DNA of 32,134 nucleotides from Methanocella sp. PtaU1.Bin125 (GCA_002067315.1 MVRA01000214.1:1-32134); one strand, 5' to 3'; positions 23,854 through 32,049 are shown, counted from the stretch's first letter. The notes: generated by a model not told the origin, from the sequence alone. Numbers and translations: made by a program.

Positions 23854-23926
23854 CGTTTTCAGGCAGTGTCTCTACGGGCTGCCTGCGCCACGTTTTCAGG
23901 CAGTGTCTCTACGGGCTGCCTGCGCC
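23854..23926. repeat. Direct duplication, 37-bp unit
   Basis: The unit starts 'cgttttcaggcagtg' and ends 'ctgcctgcgcca'. The copies at 23854-23890 and 23891-23926 are identical over 36 bases. Each carries 'aggcag...ctgcct', a 6-bp stem with a 12-nt loop, so the pair would form two identical hairpins in RNA. Confidence 0.95.
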
Positions 23927-24083
23927 GGGGCATCGTCGCTTCCCCGGCCTCATACGCGTGCGCGCAGGCGGCCGCGCTCCCCCGCCCCGCGTTCCCCATT
24001 CCAGGCTTACACTACGCGACAATTCTGACCTGATACGACACCAGGATTTCCGCGAGAATCCATACAGACGATGGTTCAGAAAT

Positions 24084-24141
24084 ATTTATATGATAGAACC
24101 TGTTTATTGTACCACGGTTTCGTTCGCGGGATCCGTCCCGC
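24084..24141 (+). promoter_or_regulatory. TATA box and leader hairpin of the L15e/exosome operon
   Basis: A TATA-like 'atttatatg' at about 24084-24092 predicts transcription start near 24112, leaving a leader of about 97 nt before L15e. Within it, 'gcgggatccgtcccgc' (24126-24141) is a perfect 6-bp stem with a TCCG loop. A long structured leader ahead of a ribosomal protein gene could allow autoregulation; that is an inference. Confidence 0.5.
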
Positions 24142-24208
24142 CGGGATGTGGCCGATCCGTCCGGACCGGTTGAACCACGAAACGCAAACGCACAGGAGAC
24201 ACGAAACT

Positions 24209-24799
24209 ATGGTAAAATCGATGTACAGCCACATTAGCGACGCCTGGAAGAACCCGGGCAAGTCCTATGTCGGCGACTTATTCTGGGAAAGGCTTCAGGT
24301 CTGGAGACGCGAGCCTACCGTCGTGAAGATCGACAGGCCCACCCGGCTCGACAGGGCCCGGGCACTCGGCTACAAGGCCAAGCAGGGCATCATCGTCGTC
24401 CGCGCGCACGTGCGCAGGGGCGGCAGCCGCAAGTCCCGGTACGTCAGGGGCCGCAAATCCAAGCACATGGGCCTCAGGACGCTGACCCGGCGCAAGTCCA
24501 TCCAGCGCATCGCGGAAGAGCGCACGTCCAAGCGGTTCCCCAACATGGAAGTGTTGAACTCCTACTGGGTCGGGGAGGACGGCAAGAACAAGTGGTACGA
24601 GGTCATCTTGGTGGACCCCCACCACCCGGCGATCGCCGCTGACAAGAACCTGAAATGGATCACGAAAGGAACCCACCGTGGCAGGGCCGAGAGAGGCCTG
24701 ACCAGCGCGGGCCGCAAAGGCCGCGGCATGGGCAAGAGGGGCATGGGCACCGAGAAATGCCGGCCGTCCATCCAGAGCCACGACCGCAGGGGCAAATGA
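24209..24799 (+). CDS. rpl15e: 50S ribosomal protein L15e
   Basis: A 196-residue, very basic protein, the normal length. The start '[20 protein letters not shown]' and '[27 protein letters not shown]', '[31 protein letters not shown]' and the C-terminal '[17 protein letters not shown]' are hallmarks of eL15. It is an archaeal/eukaryotic-type component of the large subunit. The ATG at 24209 has AGGAGA at 24194-24199; a longer open extension upstream overlaps the leader and is not translated in my view. First gene of the exosome superoperon; the next gene overlaps it by 4 bp (ATGA). Confidence 0.98.
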   Translation: MVKSMYSHISDAWKNPGKSYVGDLFWERLQVWRREPTVVKIDRPTRLDRARALGYKAKQGIIVVRAHVRRGGSRKSRYVRGRKSKHMGLRTLTRRKSIQRIAEERTSKRFPNMEVLNSYWVGEDGKNKWYEVILVDPHHPAIAADKNLKWITKGTHRGRAERGLTSAGRKGRGMGKRGMGTEKCRPSIQSHDRRGK

Positions 24800-25218
24800 T
24801 CCACTACATCCTGTTCAGGACGCAGTCACACGCAACCGAGGACGTTGCGAGGGTCCGCGAGGCCCTCGCAAATGTTCTCCCGGAAGAAACGCCCGTCGAC
24901 GCCCTCGAGACCGAGGGATATTTCGGCAACCCGATCACCATTCTCACCGCCCGCCTGGACAAGAAGGCGGCGCGGAAATACCTGGACTTCCTGCGGCAGA
25001 AGCTGCCGGAGCCCGACCTGAAGGCGATGATCTCCGAACTGCCGGAGCGCGTCGACGGGGACTGTTTCTTTTACCTGCGCCTCTCGAAGCAGGATGCATA
25101 CCTCGGCGGCACAAGAGTCACGTACGCCGAAGACGCGATCAGCCTCCGGGCCAAGCTGGAGGCTTATCCCGCGAAGCAGGAAACCTGCATCAGGCAAATC
25201 ACGGAATACTTCCTATGA
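24796..25218 (+). CDS. RNA-binding protein, PF01877/COG1325 family
   Basis: The 140-residue protein begins '[20 protein letters not shown]' and contains '[19 protein letters not shown]', typical of the archaeal PF01877 family, predicted to bind RNA and linked to the exosome through gene order. There is no catalytic motif. Its ATG overlaps the L15e stop (ATGA, 24796-24799), and its own stop overlaps the Rpp30 start (ATGA, 25215-25218). The position between L15e and RNase P genes is conserved in Euryarchaeota. Confidence 0.9.
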   Translation: MIHYILFRTQSHATEDVARVREALANVLPEETPVDALETEGYFGNPITILTARLDKKAARKYLDFLRQKLPEPDLKAMISELPERVDGDCFFYLRLSKQDAYLGGTRVTYAEDAISLRAKLEAYPAKQETCIRQITEYFL

Positions 25219-25934
25219 AGCTTGCTTCTCAGATGGACAATGCCCTTTTCTACGACCTGAGTACCCACCCGTATCCCGAAGGCTCCAGCTCGCCGTCACG
25301 CATGCTGCTGGCCGCAAAACAGCTGGGCTATGCCGGCATCTGCGCCTCGTCCCACCAGGAGTTCTTCCGGGGACAGGAAAAGCTTCCCGGCGGCGTCTTC
25401 CGCGGCGTCGAGATCATGGCAGCCAACGCGAACGAGCTCCGCAAGGGCATCGACCGTTTCCGCGGCCGGGTGGCCGTGCTGGCGGTGCACGGGGGCGACG
25501 AGGCGATCAACCGGGCCGCCTGCGAGGACGGCAGGGTCGACGTGCTGGCCCACCCGCAGGAAGGGAGCAAGGCCGGGGGCATCAACCACATCATCGCCCG
25601 GCTGGCCGCCGACCACCGGGTCGCCATCGAGTTCAGCCTCTTCCCGGTGATCCGCAATCGCGGAGGCTCGCGGGTGCGGGCGCTCTCCGCCTATCGCGCG
25701 ACATTCGCGCTGGTCCGCAAGTACGCCGCGCCTTACGTGATCACGTCCGGCGCCATGTCCTCCTACGACCTGCGGGACGTGAGAAGCGCCGTCGCGATCG
25801 CGCGGCTCTTCGGCATGAACGAGTCCGACGCTCTCCGGGGACTGTCGGAACATCCTGCAGGCATTCTCCGGCGCAGCTCGCCGGGCTACGTCACAGAGGG
25901 CGTGGAAGTGGTGGAAGACACGAGATCAGGTTGA
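25215..25934 (+). CDS. rnp3: Ribonuclease P protein component 3 (Rpp30)
   Basis: A 239-residue TIM-barrel-like protein of the RPP30 family. Seen features are 'FYDLSTHPYPEGSSS' near the N-terminus, 'LGYAGICASSH', 'GVEIMAANANELRKGIDRFRGRV', 'VLAVHGGDEAINRAACEDGRVDVLAHPQ' and 'VAIEFSLFPVIR'. It is related in fold to PHP proteins but lacks their metal site. With Pop5 it supports the catalytic RNA of RNase P in trimming tRNA 5' leaders. The pop5 gene follows 37 bp downstream. Confidence 0.95.
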   Translation: MKLASQMDNALFYDLSTHPYPEGSSSPSRMLLAAKQLGYAGICASSHQEFFRGQEKLPGGVFRGVEIMAANANELRKGIDRFRGRVAVLAVHGGDEAINRAACEDGRVDVLAHPQEGSKAGGINHIIARLAADHRVAIEFSLFPVIRNRGGSRVRALSAYRATFALVRKYAAPYVITSGAMSSYDLRDVRSAVAIARLFGMNESDALRGLSEHPAGILRRSSPGYVTEGVEVVEDTRSG

Positions 25935-25971
25935 CGTACATTGATATATTTACGGGGCTGATGCTGTTCGT

Positions 25972-26526
25972 ATGAAAATACTCCCATCTTCGCTGCGGGA
26001 AAAAAAGCGCTATCTCGCCTTCTCGGTCGCGACCGAGGGCGGGGAGGCGGTGGACAGAAAGGCGTTGCTCGACGAGATATACTACGCCACCCAGTCGCTG
26101 CTGGGTGACGCGGGCAGCAGCGAGATCGGCTACCGGCTCATGGACTTCGATGGCCGCCGGGGCATCCTCCGGGTCAGCCTTGGCATGGTGGAACCGGCCA
26201 GGGCAGCGCTGGCGACCGTATACGCGATCAAAGGCCAGCGTGCCGTGATCACGGTAACCGGTGTATCAGGGACGATCAGGGCAGCAACAGAAAAATATAT
26301 TGCGTCAGAGGATATACCTTCCACTAATATCCTTTCTATGCAAATTAGCAGCGGAATCGCATCCGGAATCGCGGTGAGGGAGAAGGGAGATGAGATTGAC
26401 ATTGTTCCGGATGATAAGGAGGCGCTCAGGCGCGGCAACACGCGTTTTCTCGGGCTGGCCTCTTCTGACATTGACGACGTAAACGTCGTCAACGTAGTAA
26501 ATGTAATTAATCGACAACAGGAGTGA
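25972..26526 (+). CDS. rnp2: Ribonuclease P protein component 2 (Pop5), with C-terminal extension
   Basis: The core is at about residues 1-120: 'MKILPSSLREKKRYLAFSV', 'DEIYYATQSLLGDAG', 'LMDFDGRRGILRVSL', and 'VYAIKGQRAVITVTGVSGTIRAATEKYI'. At 184 residues it is longer than most Pop5 proteins. The last 60 residues hold 'ISSGIASGIAVREKGDEIDIVPDD' and the odd tail 'DDVNVVNVVNVINRQQE', encoded by a short repeat 'aacgtcgtcaacgtagtaaatg' type sequence. Pop5 pairs with Rpp30. The stop lies 8 bp before the psmA start. Confidence 0.9.
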   Translation: MKILPSSLREKKRYLAFSVATEGGEAVDRKALLDEIYYATQSLLGDAGSSEIGYRLMDFDGRRGILRVSLGMVEPARAALATVYAIKGQRAVITVTGVSGTIRAATEKYIASEDIPSTNILSMQISSGIASGIAVREKGDEIDIVPDDKEALRRGNTRFLGLASSDIDDVNVVNVVNVINRQQE

Positions 26527-26534
26527 AAAGCAAG

Positions 26535-27308
26535 ATGCAGCAGATGACACCACAGATGATGGGCTACGACCGGGCGATCACGGTCTTCAGCCCTGACGGC
26601 CGGCTTTTCCAGGTTCACTATGCGCAGGAGGCGGTACGCCGCGGCGCGACGGTCATGGGGCTCAAGTCGAAGGACGGCATTGCCCTGCTCGTCGACAAGC
26701 GCATATCGACCAAACTGCTGGAGGCCGAGTCCATCGAAAAAATATTCAAGATCGACGATCACATCGGCGCCGTGGCGTCCGGCCTGGTGGCCGACGGCCG
26801 TGCGCTGGTCGACCGGGCCCGCGTGGAGGCGCAGATCAATCACATCACCTACGGCGAGCCAATGGCGATCGAGGTCCTGGCAAAGAAGATTTCCGATCAC
26901 ATCCAGCAGCTCACCCAGTACGGCGGCATGCGGCCTTACGGCAGCGCATTACTGCTCGCGGGCGTCGACGAGACGGGCCAGCGGCTCTTCGAGACCGATC
27001 CGTCCGGGGCGCTGTACGAGTACAAGGCCGTGTCCATCGGCGCGAACCGCAACACGGTCATGGAGATGCTGGAGAACCAGTATAATCCCGAGATGAGCCT
27101 CGAGGAGGCCACCATCCTGGGCATTCGTGCGCTGTACAAGTCCATGGAAGCCAAGGGGGAGGTGCCGACGATCGAGATTAGCTTCATCGACGCGGCGACC
27201 CGCAAGTTCCGGAAGCTGAGCGAGGCCGAGGTCAAAGAATATATAGCAAAGGCTGACATTAAGAAGCCGGAAGCAGAAGCAGCCAAGAGGCCCGAGCGAG
27301 AAGAGTGA
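26535..27308 (+). CDS. psmA: Proteasome alpha subunit
   Basis: With the ATG at 26535 the protein has 257 residues and starts MQQMTPQMMGYDRAITVFSP. The ribosome-binding site GGAGTGA (26520-26526) is correctly spaced for this ATG, whereas the GTG at 26523 lies inside it. The alpha signature 'YDRAITVFSPDGRLFQVHYAQEAVRRG' and 'KDGIALLVDKRIS', 'GYRP-like GAVASGLVADGRAL' segments are present. It forms the gating rings of the 20S proteasome. The C-terminus is a charged Lys/Glu/Ala tail (KKPEAEAAKRPEREE). Confidence 0.97.
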   Translation: MQQMTPQMMGYDRAITVFSPDGRLFQVHYAQEAVRRGATVMGLKSKDGIALLVDKRISTKLLEAESIEKIFKIDDHIGAVASGLVADGRALVDRARVEAQINHITYGEPMAIEVLAKKISDHIQQLTQYGGMRPYGSALLLAGVDETGQRLFETDPSGALYEYKAVSIGANRNTVMEMLENQYNPEMSLEEATILGIRALYKSMEAKGEVPTIEISFIDAATRKFRKLSEAEVKEYIAKADIKKPEAEAAKRPEREE

Positions 27309-27313
27309 TGTGA

Positions 27314-28009
27314 ATGGTAACGCTCGACACCGCCGTAGTCGCGAGACTGAAGACGCATGGCCAGCACTTCGAGGTCCTGGTGGATCCCGACGGTGCCTAC
27401 GACATGAAGCATGGTGCGAGCATTAAAACGGAAGACATACTTGCGGTCGAGGACGTGTTCGAGAACGCGTCGCGCGGCGACCGGGTGCCCGAAGAGGACC
27501 TGATCAAGGCGTTCGGCACCACGAACGTGGTCGACATCGCCCGCAAGATCATCATGGACGGCGAGATCAACCTCACCGCCGAGCAGCGCCATCGCCTCAT
27601 GGAGGAGAAGCGCCGCCAGGTGGTCAGCTTCATCTCGCGGAACGCGATCAACCCCCAGACCATGACGCCCCACCCGCCTGCGCGCATCGAGCGCGCCATG
27701 GAGGAGGGCGGGGTCCACGTCGACCTGACAAAGACGGTCGAAGAGAACGTCAACATAGCGATGAAGGCCATCCGGCCTATCATCCCCATCCGGTTCGAGG
27801 AGGTCAAGATCGCGGTCAAGGTGCCGTCGAACTACGCGCCGAGGGCGTTCGGCGAAATAACGGCGTTCGGCAAGCTGATCCGGGACGAGTGGCAGAACAA
27901 CGGGTCCTGGATTGGCGTCATACAGATACCGGCGGGCATGCAGCCCGAGTTCTACGACCTCGTCAACAAAGTGACCAAGGGCGAGGCCGAGACCAGGCTG
28001 CTCCGCTAG
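27314..28009 (+). CDS. Ribosome maturation protein SDO1/SBDS
   Basis: A 231-residue protein of usual length with three domains: N-terminal FYSH (about 1-90, 'ARLKTHGQHFEVLVDPDGAY' and 'EDILAVEDVFENASRGDRV'), central helical (about 100-165, 'INLTAEQRHRLMEEKRRQVVSFISRNAINPQTMTPHP') and a C-terminal ferredoxin-like domain (about 170-231, 'IPIRFEEVKIAVKVP'). It acts with an EF-2-like GTPase in release of aIF6 from the 50S subunit. It lies 5 bp after psmA. Confidence 0.97.
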   Translation: MVTLDTAVVARLKTHGQHFEVLVDPDGAYDMKHGASIKTEDILAVEDVFENASRGDRVPEEDLIKAFGTTNVVDIARKIIMDGEINLTAEQRHRLMEEKRRQVVSFISRNAINPQTMTPHPPARIERAMEEGGVHVDLTKTVEENVNIAMKAIRPIIPIRFEEVKIAVKVPSNYAPRAFGEITAFGKLIRDEWQNNGSWIGVIQIPAGMQPEFYDLVNKVTKGEAETRLLR

Positions 28010-28019
28010 GGTGGTAACG

Positions 28020-28697
28020 ATGGTAGAGAGAGAAGTGGTAGTACCCGGCGATTTACTGGGCGAGGACCCGAAGCTTGCCAGCCATGGCACGTACGTGCAG
28101 GACGGCAAGGTCTATTCGGCAAACTATGGTTTAGTCGACCGCCGGAGCAACATCAAAGTCATCCCGTTATCGGGCAGATACATACCCGCAAGAGGCGATC
28201 TGGTCATCGGCAAGGTCAACGACGTGACCCGCTCCAACTGGATCGTCGACATTAACTCGCCTTACGAGGGCCTGCTGCACGTCTCCGAATTCCCGGAGCG
28301 CGTGGACCAGGACAACATGAGCAAATACCTCCACGTGGGCGAGCTGATCATTGCCAAGGTCGCGGATGTGGACCCGTCGATGAAAGTGGAGCTGACGCTG
28401 CGCGAGGAGCATCTCCGCATACTGCGGCAGGGTCGTGTCATCGACATCTCGCACGTGAAGATACCGCGGGTCATCGGGCGTAACGGCTCGATGATCTCGA
28501 TGCTTAAGAAGGAGCTGGACTGCAGCATATTCGTGGGGCAGAACGGCCGCATATGGCTCAGGGGAGACGAGAAGATGGTGGATCTGGCCATACGGACGAT
28601 CTTCAAGATCGAGCGAGAGGCGCACACGTCGGGACTGACCGATAAGATCAAGGAGTACCTTAAAAACGAGCTGGAAACGATGAGGAATCAGAAATGA
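28020..28697 (+). CDS. rrp4: Exosome RNA-binding subunit Rrp4
   Basis: With the ATG at 28020 there are 225 residues; GGGTGGT at about 28009-28015 supports it, and the upstream GTG (28011) lies inside that site. Domains are an N-terminal strand domain ('[22 protein letters not shown]'), S1 (about 60-130, '[23 protein letters not shown]', 'GLLHVSEF') and KH (about 145-205, '[15 protein letters not shown]'). It caps the exosome ring and binds RNA. Its stop overlaps the rrp41 start (ATGA, 28694-28697). Confidence 0.97.
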   Translation: MVEREVVVPGDLLGEDPKLASHGTYVQDGKVYSANYGLVDRRSNIKVIPLSGRYIPARGDLVIGKVNDVTRSNWIVDINSPYEGLLHVSEFPERVDQDNMSKYLHVGELIIAKVADVDPSMKVELTLREEHLRILRQGRVIDISHVKIPRVIGRNGSMISMLKKELDCSIFVGQNGRIWLRGDEKMVDLAIRTIFKIEREAHTSGLTDKIKEYLKNELETMRNQK

Positions 28698-29452
28698 GTA
28701 AGCCAGAAAAATTAATCGTCGATGGGAAGAGGCTGGACGGAAGAGGGCCCTTTGACATGCGTCCCATCAAGTTCACGGCCGGCGTTCTCAAGAGAGCCGA
28801 CGGCTCATGCTACCTCGAGTTCGGGGGCAACAAAGTCATGGCGGCCGTCTACGGCCCGCGGGAAGTTCACCCGAGACACATGCAGAACGCGTCGCGCGCG
28901 ATCGTGCGCTACAGGTACAACATGGCCTCGTTCTCGGTCGAGGAGCGGAAGCGCCCCGGCCCGGACAGGCGCAGCATCGAGATCTCCAAGGTCAGCCGCG
29001 AGGCGCTGGAAGGCGTAGTCATGGAAGAGCTGTACCCGCGGTCGGCCATCGACGTCTTCGTGGAGATACTGCAGGCGGACGCAGGCAGCCGGGTGGCAGG
29101 CATCAACGCGGCCTCGGTCGCGCTGGCGGACGCAGGCATCCCCATGAAGTGCCTGGTCTCGGCCGTCGCCGTCGGCAAGATCGACGGTGAGGTCGTGCTC
29201 GACCTGAACAAGGACGAGGACAACTACGGCTCGGCAGACCTGCCCATCGCCATGAACCAGTTCGGCGAGATCACGCTCTGCCAGATGGACGGACACCTCA
29301 CGGAAGAGGAGTTCGGCCGGGCGCTCGATATGGCAGTCGACGGCTGTAAGAAGATCCATGAGCTGCAGAAGCAGGCGCTCATCGAGAAGTACGGCCAGGA
29401 CATCACCCCGGATGTGGCCCAGCCTATCGAAGGAGGCGAAACCAATGAGTGA
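28694..29452 (+). CDS. rrp41: Exosome catalytic subunit Rrp41
   Basis: A 252-residue RNase PH-domain protein. It contains '[18 protein letters not shown]', '[19 protein letters not shown]' and the RNA-contacting arginines '[23 protein letters not shown]'. The catalytic aspartate D182 in '[10 protein letters not shown]' is kept. Together with Rrp42 it forms the hexameric phosphorolytic ring that degrades RNA 3' to 5'. The stop overlaps the start of rrp42 by eight bases (ATGAGTGA at 29445-29452). Confidence 0.98.
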   Translation: MSKPEKLIVDGKRLDGRGPFDMRPIKFTAGVLKRADGSCYLEFGGNKVMAAVYGPREVHPRHMQNASRAIVRYRYNMASFSVEERKRPGPDRRSIEISKVSREALEGVVMEELYPRSAIDVFVEILQADAGSRVAGINAASVALADAGIPMKCLVSAVAVGKIDGEVVLDLNKDEDNYGSADLPIAMNQFGEITLCQMDGHLTEEEFGRALDMAVDGCKKIHELQKQALIEKYGQDITPDVAQPIEGGETNE

Positions 29453-30227
29453 GGACGTCATCGCAGAGATTAAGAGAGACTACATATTCAGCCTCGCCGC
29501 CCAGGGCGACCGGGCCGACGGCCGCAAGTTCGACGAGTACCGCCCGATCTCGGTCGAGGTGGGCGTTATCGACAAGGCCGAGGGCTCGTCCCGGGTCAAG
29601 ATTGGCAACACTCAGGTCATCGTCGGCGTCAAGATGCAGCCGGGCGAACCGTTCCCGGACACGCCGGACACCGGTGTCATTATCACTAACTTAGAGCTGG
29701 TGCCGCTGGCATCGCCCACGTTCGAGAGCGGCCCCCCGAGGGAGGACGCAATCGAGCTGGCGCGCGTGACGGACAGAGGAGTCCGCGAATCAGGCGCAAT
29801 TGATTTATCTAAGTTATGTATTGAGAGTGGACAGAAAGTCTGGATGGTGTTCATCGACGTCCACGTGCTGGACCACGATGGCAACCTGATGGACGCAGCC
29901 TCGCTGGGCGCGATCGCCGCGCTCAAGAACACCAAAGTGCCGAACACCAAATTCGGCCTCGGCGAGGATGTCCCGCTGCCCCTGAACGACGTGCCCGTAG
30001 CGGTCACCGCTATCAACGTCGGCAACGCGATCCTGCTCGACCCGAGCCTGGACGAAGGAAACGTGGCGCCGTGCCGGCTAACCGTCATCACCAACAAGGA
30101 AGGCGCGCTGGCGGGTATGCAGAAGAGTGGCGTCGGCACCCTGACGCCCGATCAGATTAAGTATATTGTGCACATTGCCAGTGAAAAGGCAAACGTGCTT
30201 AGAGAAAAATTGGAGGGAATACAGTAA
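29445..30227 (+). CDS. rrp42: Exosome subunit Rrp42
   Basis: The ATG at 29445 has AAGGAGGCG 6-14 nt upstream and gives 260 residues. It shares the RNase PH fold ('[41 protein letters not shown]') but lacks the catalytic aspartate set of Rrp41, as usual; it provides structure and substrate binding. '[27 protein letters not shown]' is family-typical. An alternative longer open frame beginning within rrp41 is not used. Confidence 0.97.
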   Translation: MSEDVIAEIKRDYIFSLAAQGDRADGRKFDEYRPISVEVGVIDKAEGSSRVKIGNTQVIVGVKMQPGEPFPDTPDTGVIITNLELVPLASPTFESGPPREDAIELARVTDRGVRESGAIDLSKLCIESGQKVWMVFIDVHVLDHDGNLMDAASLGAIAALKNTKVPNTKFGLGEDVPLPLNDVPVAVTAINVGNAILLDPSLDEGNVAPCRLTVITNKEGALAGMQKSGVGTLTPDQIKYIVHIASEKANVLREKLEGIQ

Positions 30228-30511
30228 TGGCTGTCGGAAGCGCAAAAGGAAGGAAGACCCGCAGCGCGGGCCGGTTCGGCTGCAGGTACGGCCGGAAGGC
30301 CCGGAACCTGGTCGCCGACATCGAAGAGAACATGAAGCAGGCGCACAAGTGCCCCAAGTGCGGGCGCATGTCCGTCTGGAGAGAGGGCACCGGTATCTGG
30401 TCCTGCACCAAGTGCAAGTACACCTACACCGGCGGCACCTATTTACCGCAGACGCCGAGCGGCAAGACGATGGCACGCACCATCCGCAAAGCCGTAGAGG
30501 GGAGCGAGTAA
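30227..30511 (+). CDS. rpl37ae: 50S ribosomal protein L37Ae
   Basis: A 94-residue zinc-ribbon protein (eL43) starting '[24 protein letters not shown]'. The zinc site is C-P-K-C-G near 42-46 and C-T-K-C-K near 60-64. The ATG shares one base with the rrp42 TAA (TAATG), with GGAGGG upstream. Archaeal/eukaryotic-type large-subunit protein. Confidence 0.97.
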   Translation: MAVGSAKGRKTRSAGRFGCRYGRKARNLVADIEENMKQAHKCPKCGRMSVWREGTGIWSCTKCKYTYTGGTYLPQTPSGKTMARTIRKAVEGSE

Positions 30512-30649
30512 ATGGTCTACAAGTGTGCCCACTGCAAGCAGACCGTAGAGATCGACAAGGACCTTCAGGGAATTCGCTGCCCGTTCTGCGGGCACCGGAT
30601 CCTGGTGAAGGAGCGGCCCACGAACATCAAGCGCGTGCCGGCACAGTAG
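30512..30649 (+). CDS. rpoP: RNA polymerase subunit P (Rpo12/RpoP)
   Basis: A 45-residue protein, easily missed because of its size. It reads [20 protein letters not shown], then '[16 protein letters not shown]', ending KRVPAQ. The four zinc-binding cysteines are C5-x2-C8 and C23-x2-C26. The '[14 protein letters not shown]' stretch is the RpoP/Rpb12 signature. The ATG begins directly after the L37Ae stop (TAAATG), with AGGGGAGCGAG upstream. Universal archaeal polymerase subunit. Confidence 0.97.
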   Translation: MVYKCAHCKQTVEIDKDLQGIRCPFCGHRILVKERPTNIKRVPAQ

Positions 30650-30663
30650 GGCGCATACGAGGT

Positions 30664-30912
30664 ATGCGTACGCACACGCTGTCCGTCGAGATCGATCTGG
30701 GGCCGCACGCACGGCCCGTCTACGAGTCGCTGGTGCCCGAGCTGCATGAGATCCCGTCGGAGCGCTCGAAGGTTACGCTCGGGCAGTCCGGGGGGACGCT
30801 GCGCCTGTTCGTCGCCGCCGAGGACCTGGTGTCCATGCGCGCGGCTATCAACACGTGGCTCCGCCTGATACGGATCTCTGAGGACATGCTTAATACCAAG
30901 GTGATATCATGA
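30664..30912 (+). CDS. pcc1: KEOPS complex subunit Pcc1
   Basis: An 82-residue protein with the Pcc1 pattern: 'SVEIDLGPHARPVYESLVPE' (first strand and helix), 'SKVTLGQSGGTLRLFVAAEDLVSMRAAINTWLRLIRIS'. Pcc1 is the dimerising subunit of KEOPS, which makes t6A37 in ANN-decoding tRNAs. The ATG at 30664 is preceded immediately by GAGGT, too close to work well; AGGGCG lies about 15 nt upstream. The stop overlaps the prefoldin beta start (ATGA, 30909-30912). Confidence 0.9.
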   Translation: MRTHTLSVEIDLGPHARPVYESLVPELHEIPSERSKVTLGQSGGTLRLFVAAEDLVSMRAAINTWLRLIRISEDMLNTKVIS

Positions 30913-31289
30913 ATGAATTGCCACCGCAGATACAGAACCAGCTGGCGCAGCTGCAGCAGGTGCAGCAGCAGGCGCAGGCGCTGATCCAGCAGAAGGGGCA
31001 GGTCGAGATGCTGCTTCGCGAGACGGAGCGCGCGCTCGAGGAGCTCAAGAAGAGCCCCGAGGACGCCGACGTGTACCGCGCCGCCGGCGAGCTGCTGATC
31101 AAGGCGAAGCGTGAGGACGTGCTGAAAGACCTCGAAGAGAAGAAGGACAACTTCGACGTCCGGCTCAAGTCGCTCTCCCGCCAGGAGGAGCGCGTCCAGC
31201 AGCGGTTCAACCAGCTGCAGGACCAGCTCAAGCAGGCGCTGGGCAAGATGCAGGGTGCTGGCGCAGGCGCCGGGCCCCGCGCCGAGTGA
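30909..31289 (+). CDS. pfdB: Prefoldin subunit beta
   Basis: A 126-residue protein dominated by two long coiled-coil helices, rich in Gln/Leu ('QIQNQLAQLQQVQQQAQALI' and the returning helix 'QQRFNQLQDQLKQALGKMQG'), joined by the beta hairpin 'KKSPEDADVYRAAGELLIKAKREDVL'. With prefoldin alpha it captures unfolded proteins and passes them to the thermosome. The C-terminus is short and Gly/Ala-rich. The gene has the usual place after pcc1. Confidence 0.96.
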   Translation: MNELPPQIQNQLAQLQQVQQQAQALIQQKGQVEMLLRETERALEELKKSPEDADVYRAAGELLIKAKREDVLKDLEEKKDNFDVRLKSLSRQEERVQQRFNQLQDQLKQALGKMQGAGAGAGPRAE

Positions 31290-31309
31290 ACCCGTACCGG
31301 GTTAAGTCT

Positions 31310-31546
31310 ATGAAAGACGAAGAAGTGATCGCGGCGGTCTACGATACCGCCGTCGACTACATTTATTCTGTCGTGCCCGCCAAGCGGATCGACGACCTGG
31401 ACGTTTCTGTCGGACTTGAGGATAAAGAGATCTCCATCGACATCCGGCTCATCACCGACCGCGGCGAAGAGATCGACCAGCGCACCGTCGACGAGGCTAT
31501 CAAGATCGCCTCCGAGAAGGCCGACGCGCTGCTGCAAAAACGCTGA
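31310..31546 (+). CDS. DUF3194-like small protein
   Basis: The ATG at 31310 gives a 78-residue protein (MKDEEVIAAVYDTAVDYIYS), and I prefer it to the GTG at 31286, which overlaps the prefoldin stop. The sequence 'LDVSVGLEDKEISIDIRLITDRG' followed by 'VDEAIKIASEKADALLQKR' has the alternating pattern of the archaeal DUF3194 family, found after prefoldin beta in many Euryarchaeota. It resembles a small Pcc1-like alpha/beta fold in layout, but that is only by eye. Function unknown. Last gene of the superoperon. Confidence 0.8.
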   Translation: MKDEEVIAAVYDTAVDYIYSVVPAKRIDDLDVSVGLEDKEISIDIRLITDRGEEIDQRTVDEAIKIASEKADALLQKR

Positions 31547-31556
31547 TTTTTTTACT
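31544..31556 (+). terminator. T-run terminator of the superoperon
   Basis: The stop codon of the DUF3194-like gene runs straight into 'gattttttta', a seven-T run. An oligo-T signal of this kind is the expected end of the long operon. Confidence 0.65.
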
Positions 31557-31611
31557 TAGCACGGGCTCGCTGATCAGTCTCTCTTTAAGCTATGCTTCTA
31601 TAGATGCCGCC

Positions 31612-31700
31612 AGGACGCCAGGGCACCAGGAGCATCAAGTTTTGTTTAGGTAACGGTATCCAATAGCCATATCTGAAAACCCCTGGCGCCCTGGCGTTCT
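31612..31700. repeat. Inverted repeat, about 21-bp arms
   Basis: Left arm 31612-31632 (aggacgccagggcaccagg...) and right arm 31680-31700 are reverse complements with about three mismatches; the loop is about 47 nt. The words 'gccagggcgcc' link it to the repeats at 10112 and 12548. The right arm passes directly into copy B of the dispersed element. Confidence 0.85.
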
Positions 31701-31884
31701 ATGAAAAACTCGTCGATTTGCGCGCGGGGATACGTCGTATGCCGCCTTCGGCGGGCCATTCGTACTACCCGCCCTCCCGCCCATGGCGCGCAGCGCTATT
31801 CGAATTGAAGAGACATTTGGGGGAGAGTCATCCCTTTTCATCATCGCTACTTGACCATGGCCCCGGTCATCGACCGACTCTCAT
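31699..31884 (+). repeat. Dispersed intergenic element, copy B
   Basis: Homologous to 6982-7168 in the same orientation. The two conserved blocks are 31740-31791 (49 of 52 positions identical) and 31835-31882 (about 40 of 48). It keeps the 'gccgccttcggcggg' hairpin and a 'tgacc-N8-ggtca' palindrome (tgaccatggccccggtca). It follows an inverted repeat just as copy A does. Confidence 0.9.
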
Positions 31885-32049
31885 GAAAATAACGCGCAGG
31901 CGTCCCTTGTTAACGGGGAGGGCGGGCAGCGCACAGCCTCCGCCGGAGGCGGGGATGCGACGAGGACGGGCGCACAGGCTTCGACGTAGCAGACCTGGTT
32001 GGCACATCACCACGTTTTTAATTAGACACAGGGTGCGTGCATACATCAA

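Larger units (their letters stand above)
23588..24208. other. Gene-free interval, 621 bp, with several repeats
   Basis: No credible gene is present between the H1-like gene and L15e; open frames here are generated by the repeats. It holds an imperfect inverted repeat (23705-23816), a 37-bp direct duplication (23854-23926), a GC-rich low-complexity part (23930-24010) and the promoter and leader of the L15e operon (24084-24208). Confidence 0.6.

Noticed and set aside
24071-24208. Upstream extension of L15e to 24071
   Set aside because: The ATG at 24209 has AGGAGA and gives the usual L15e length; the extension covers the TATA box and leader hairpin.
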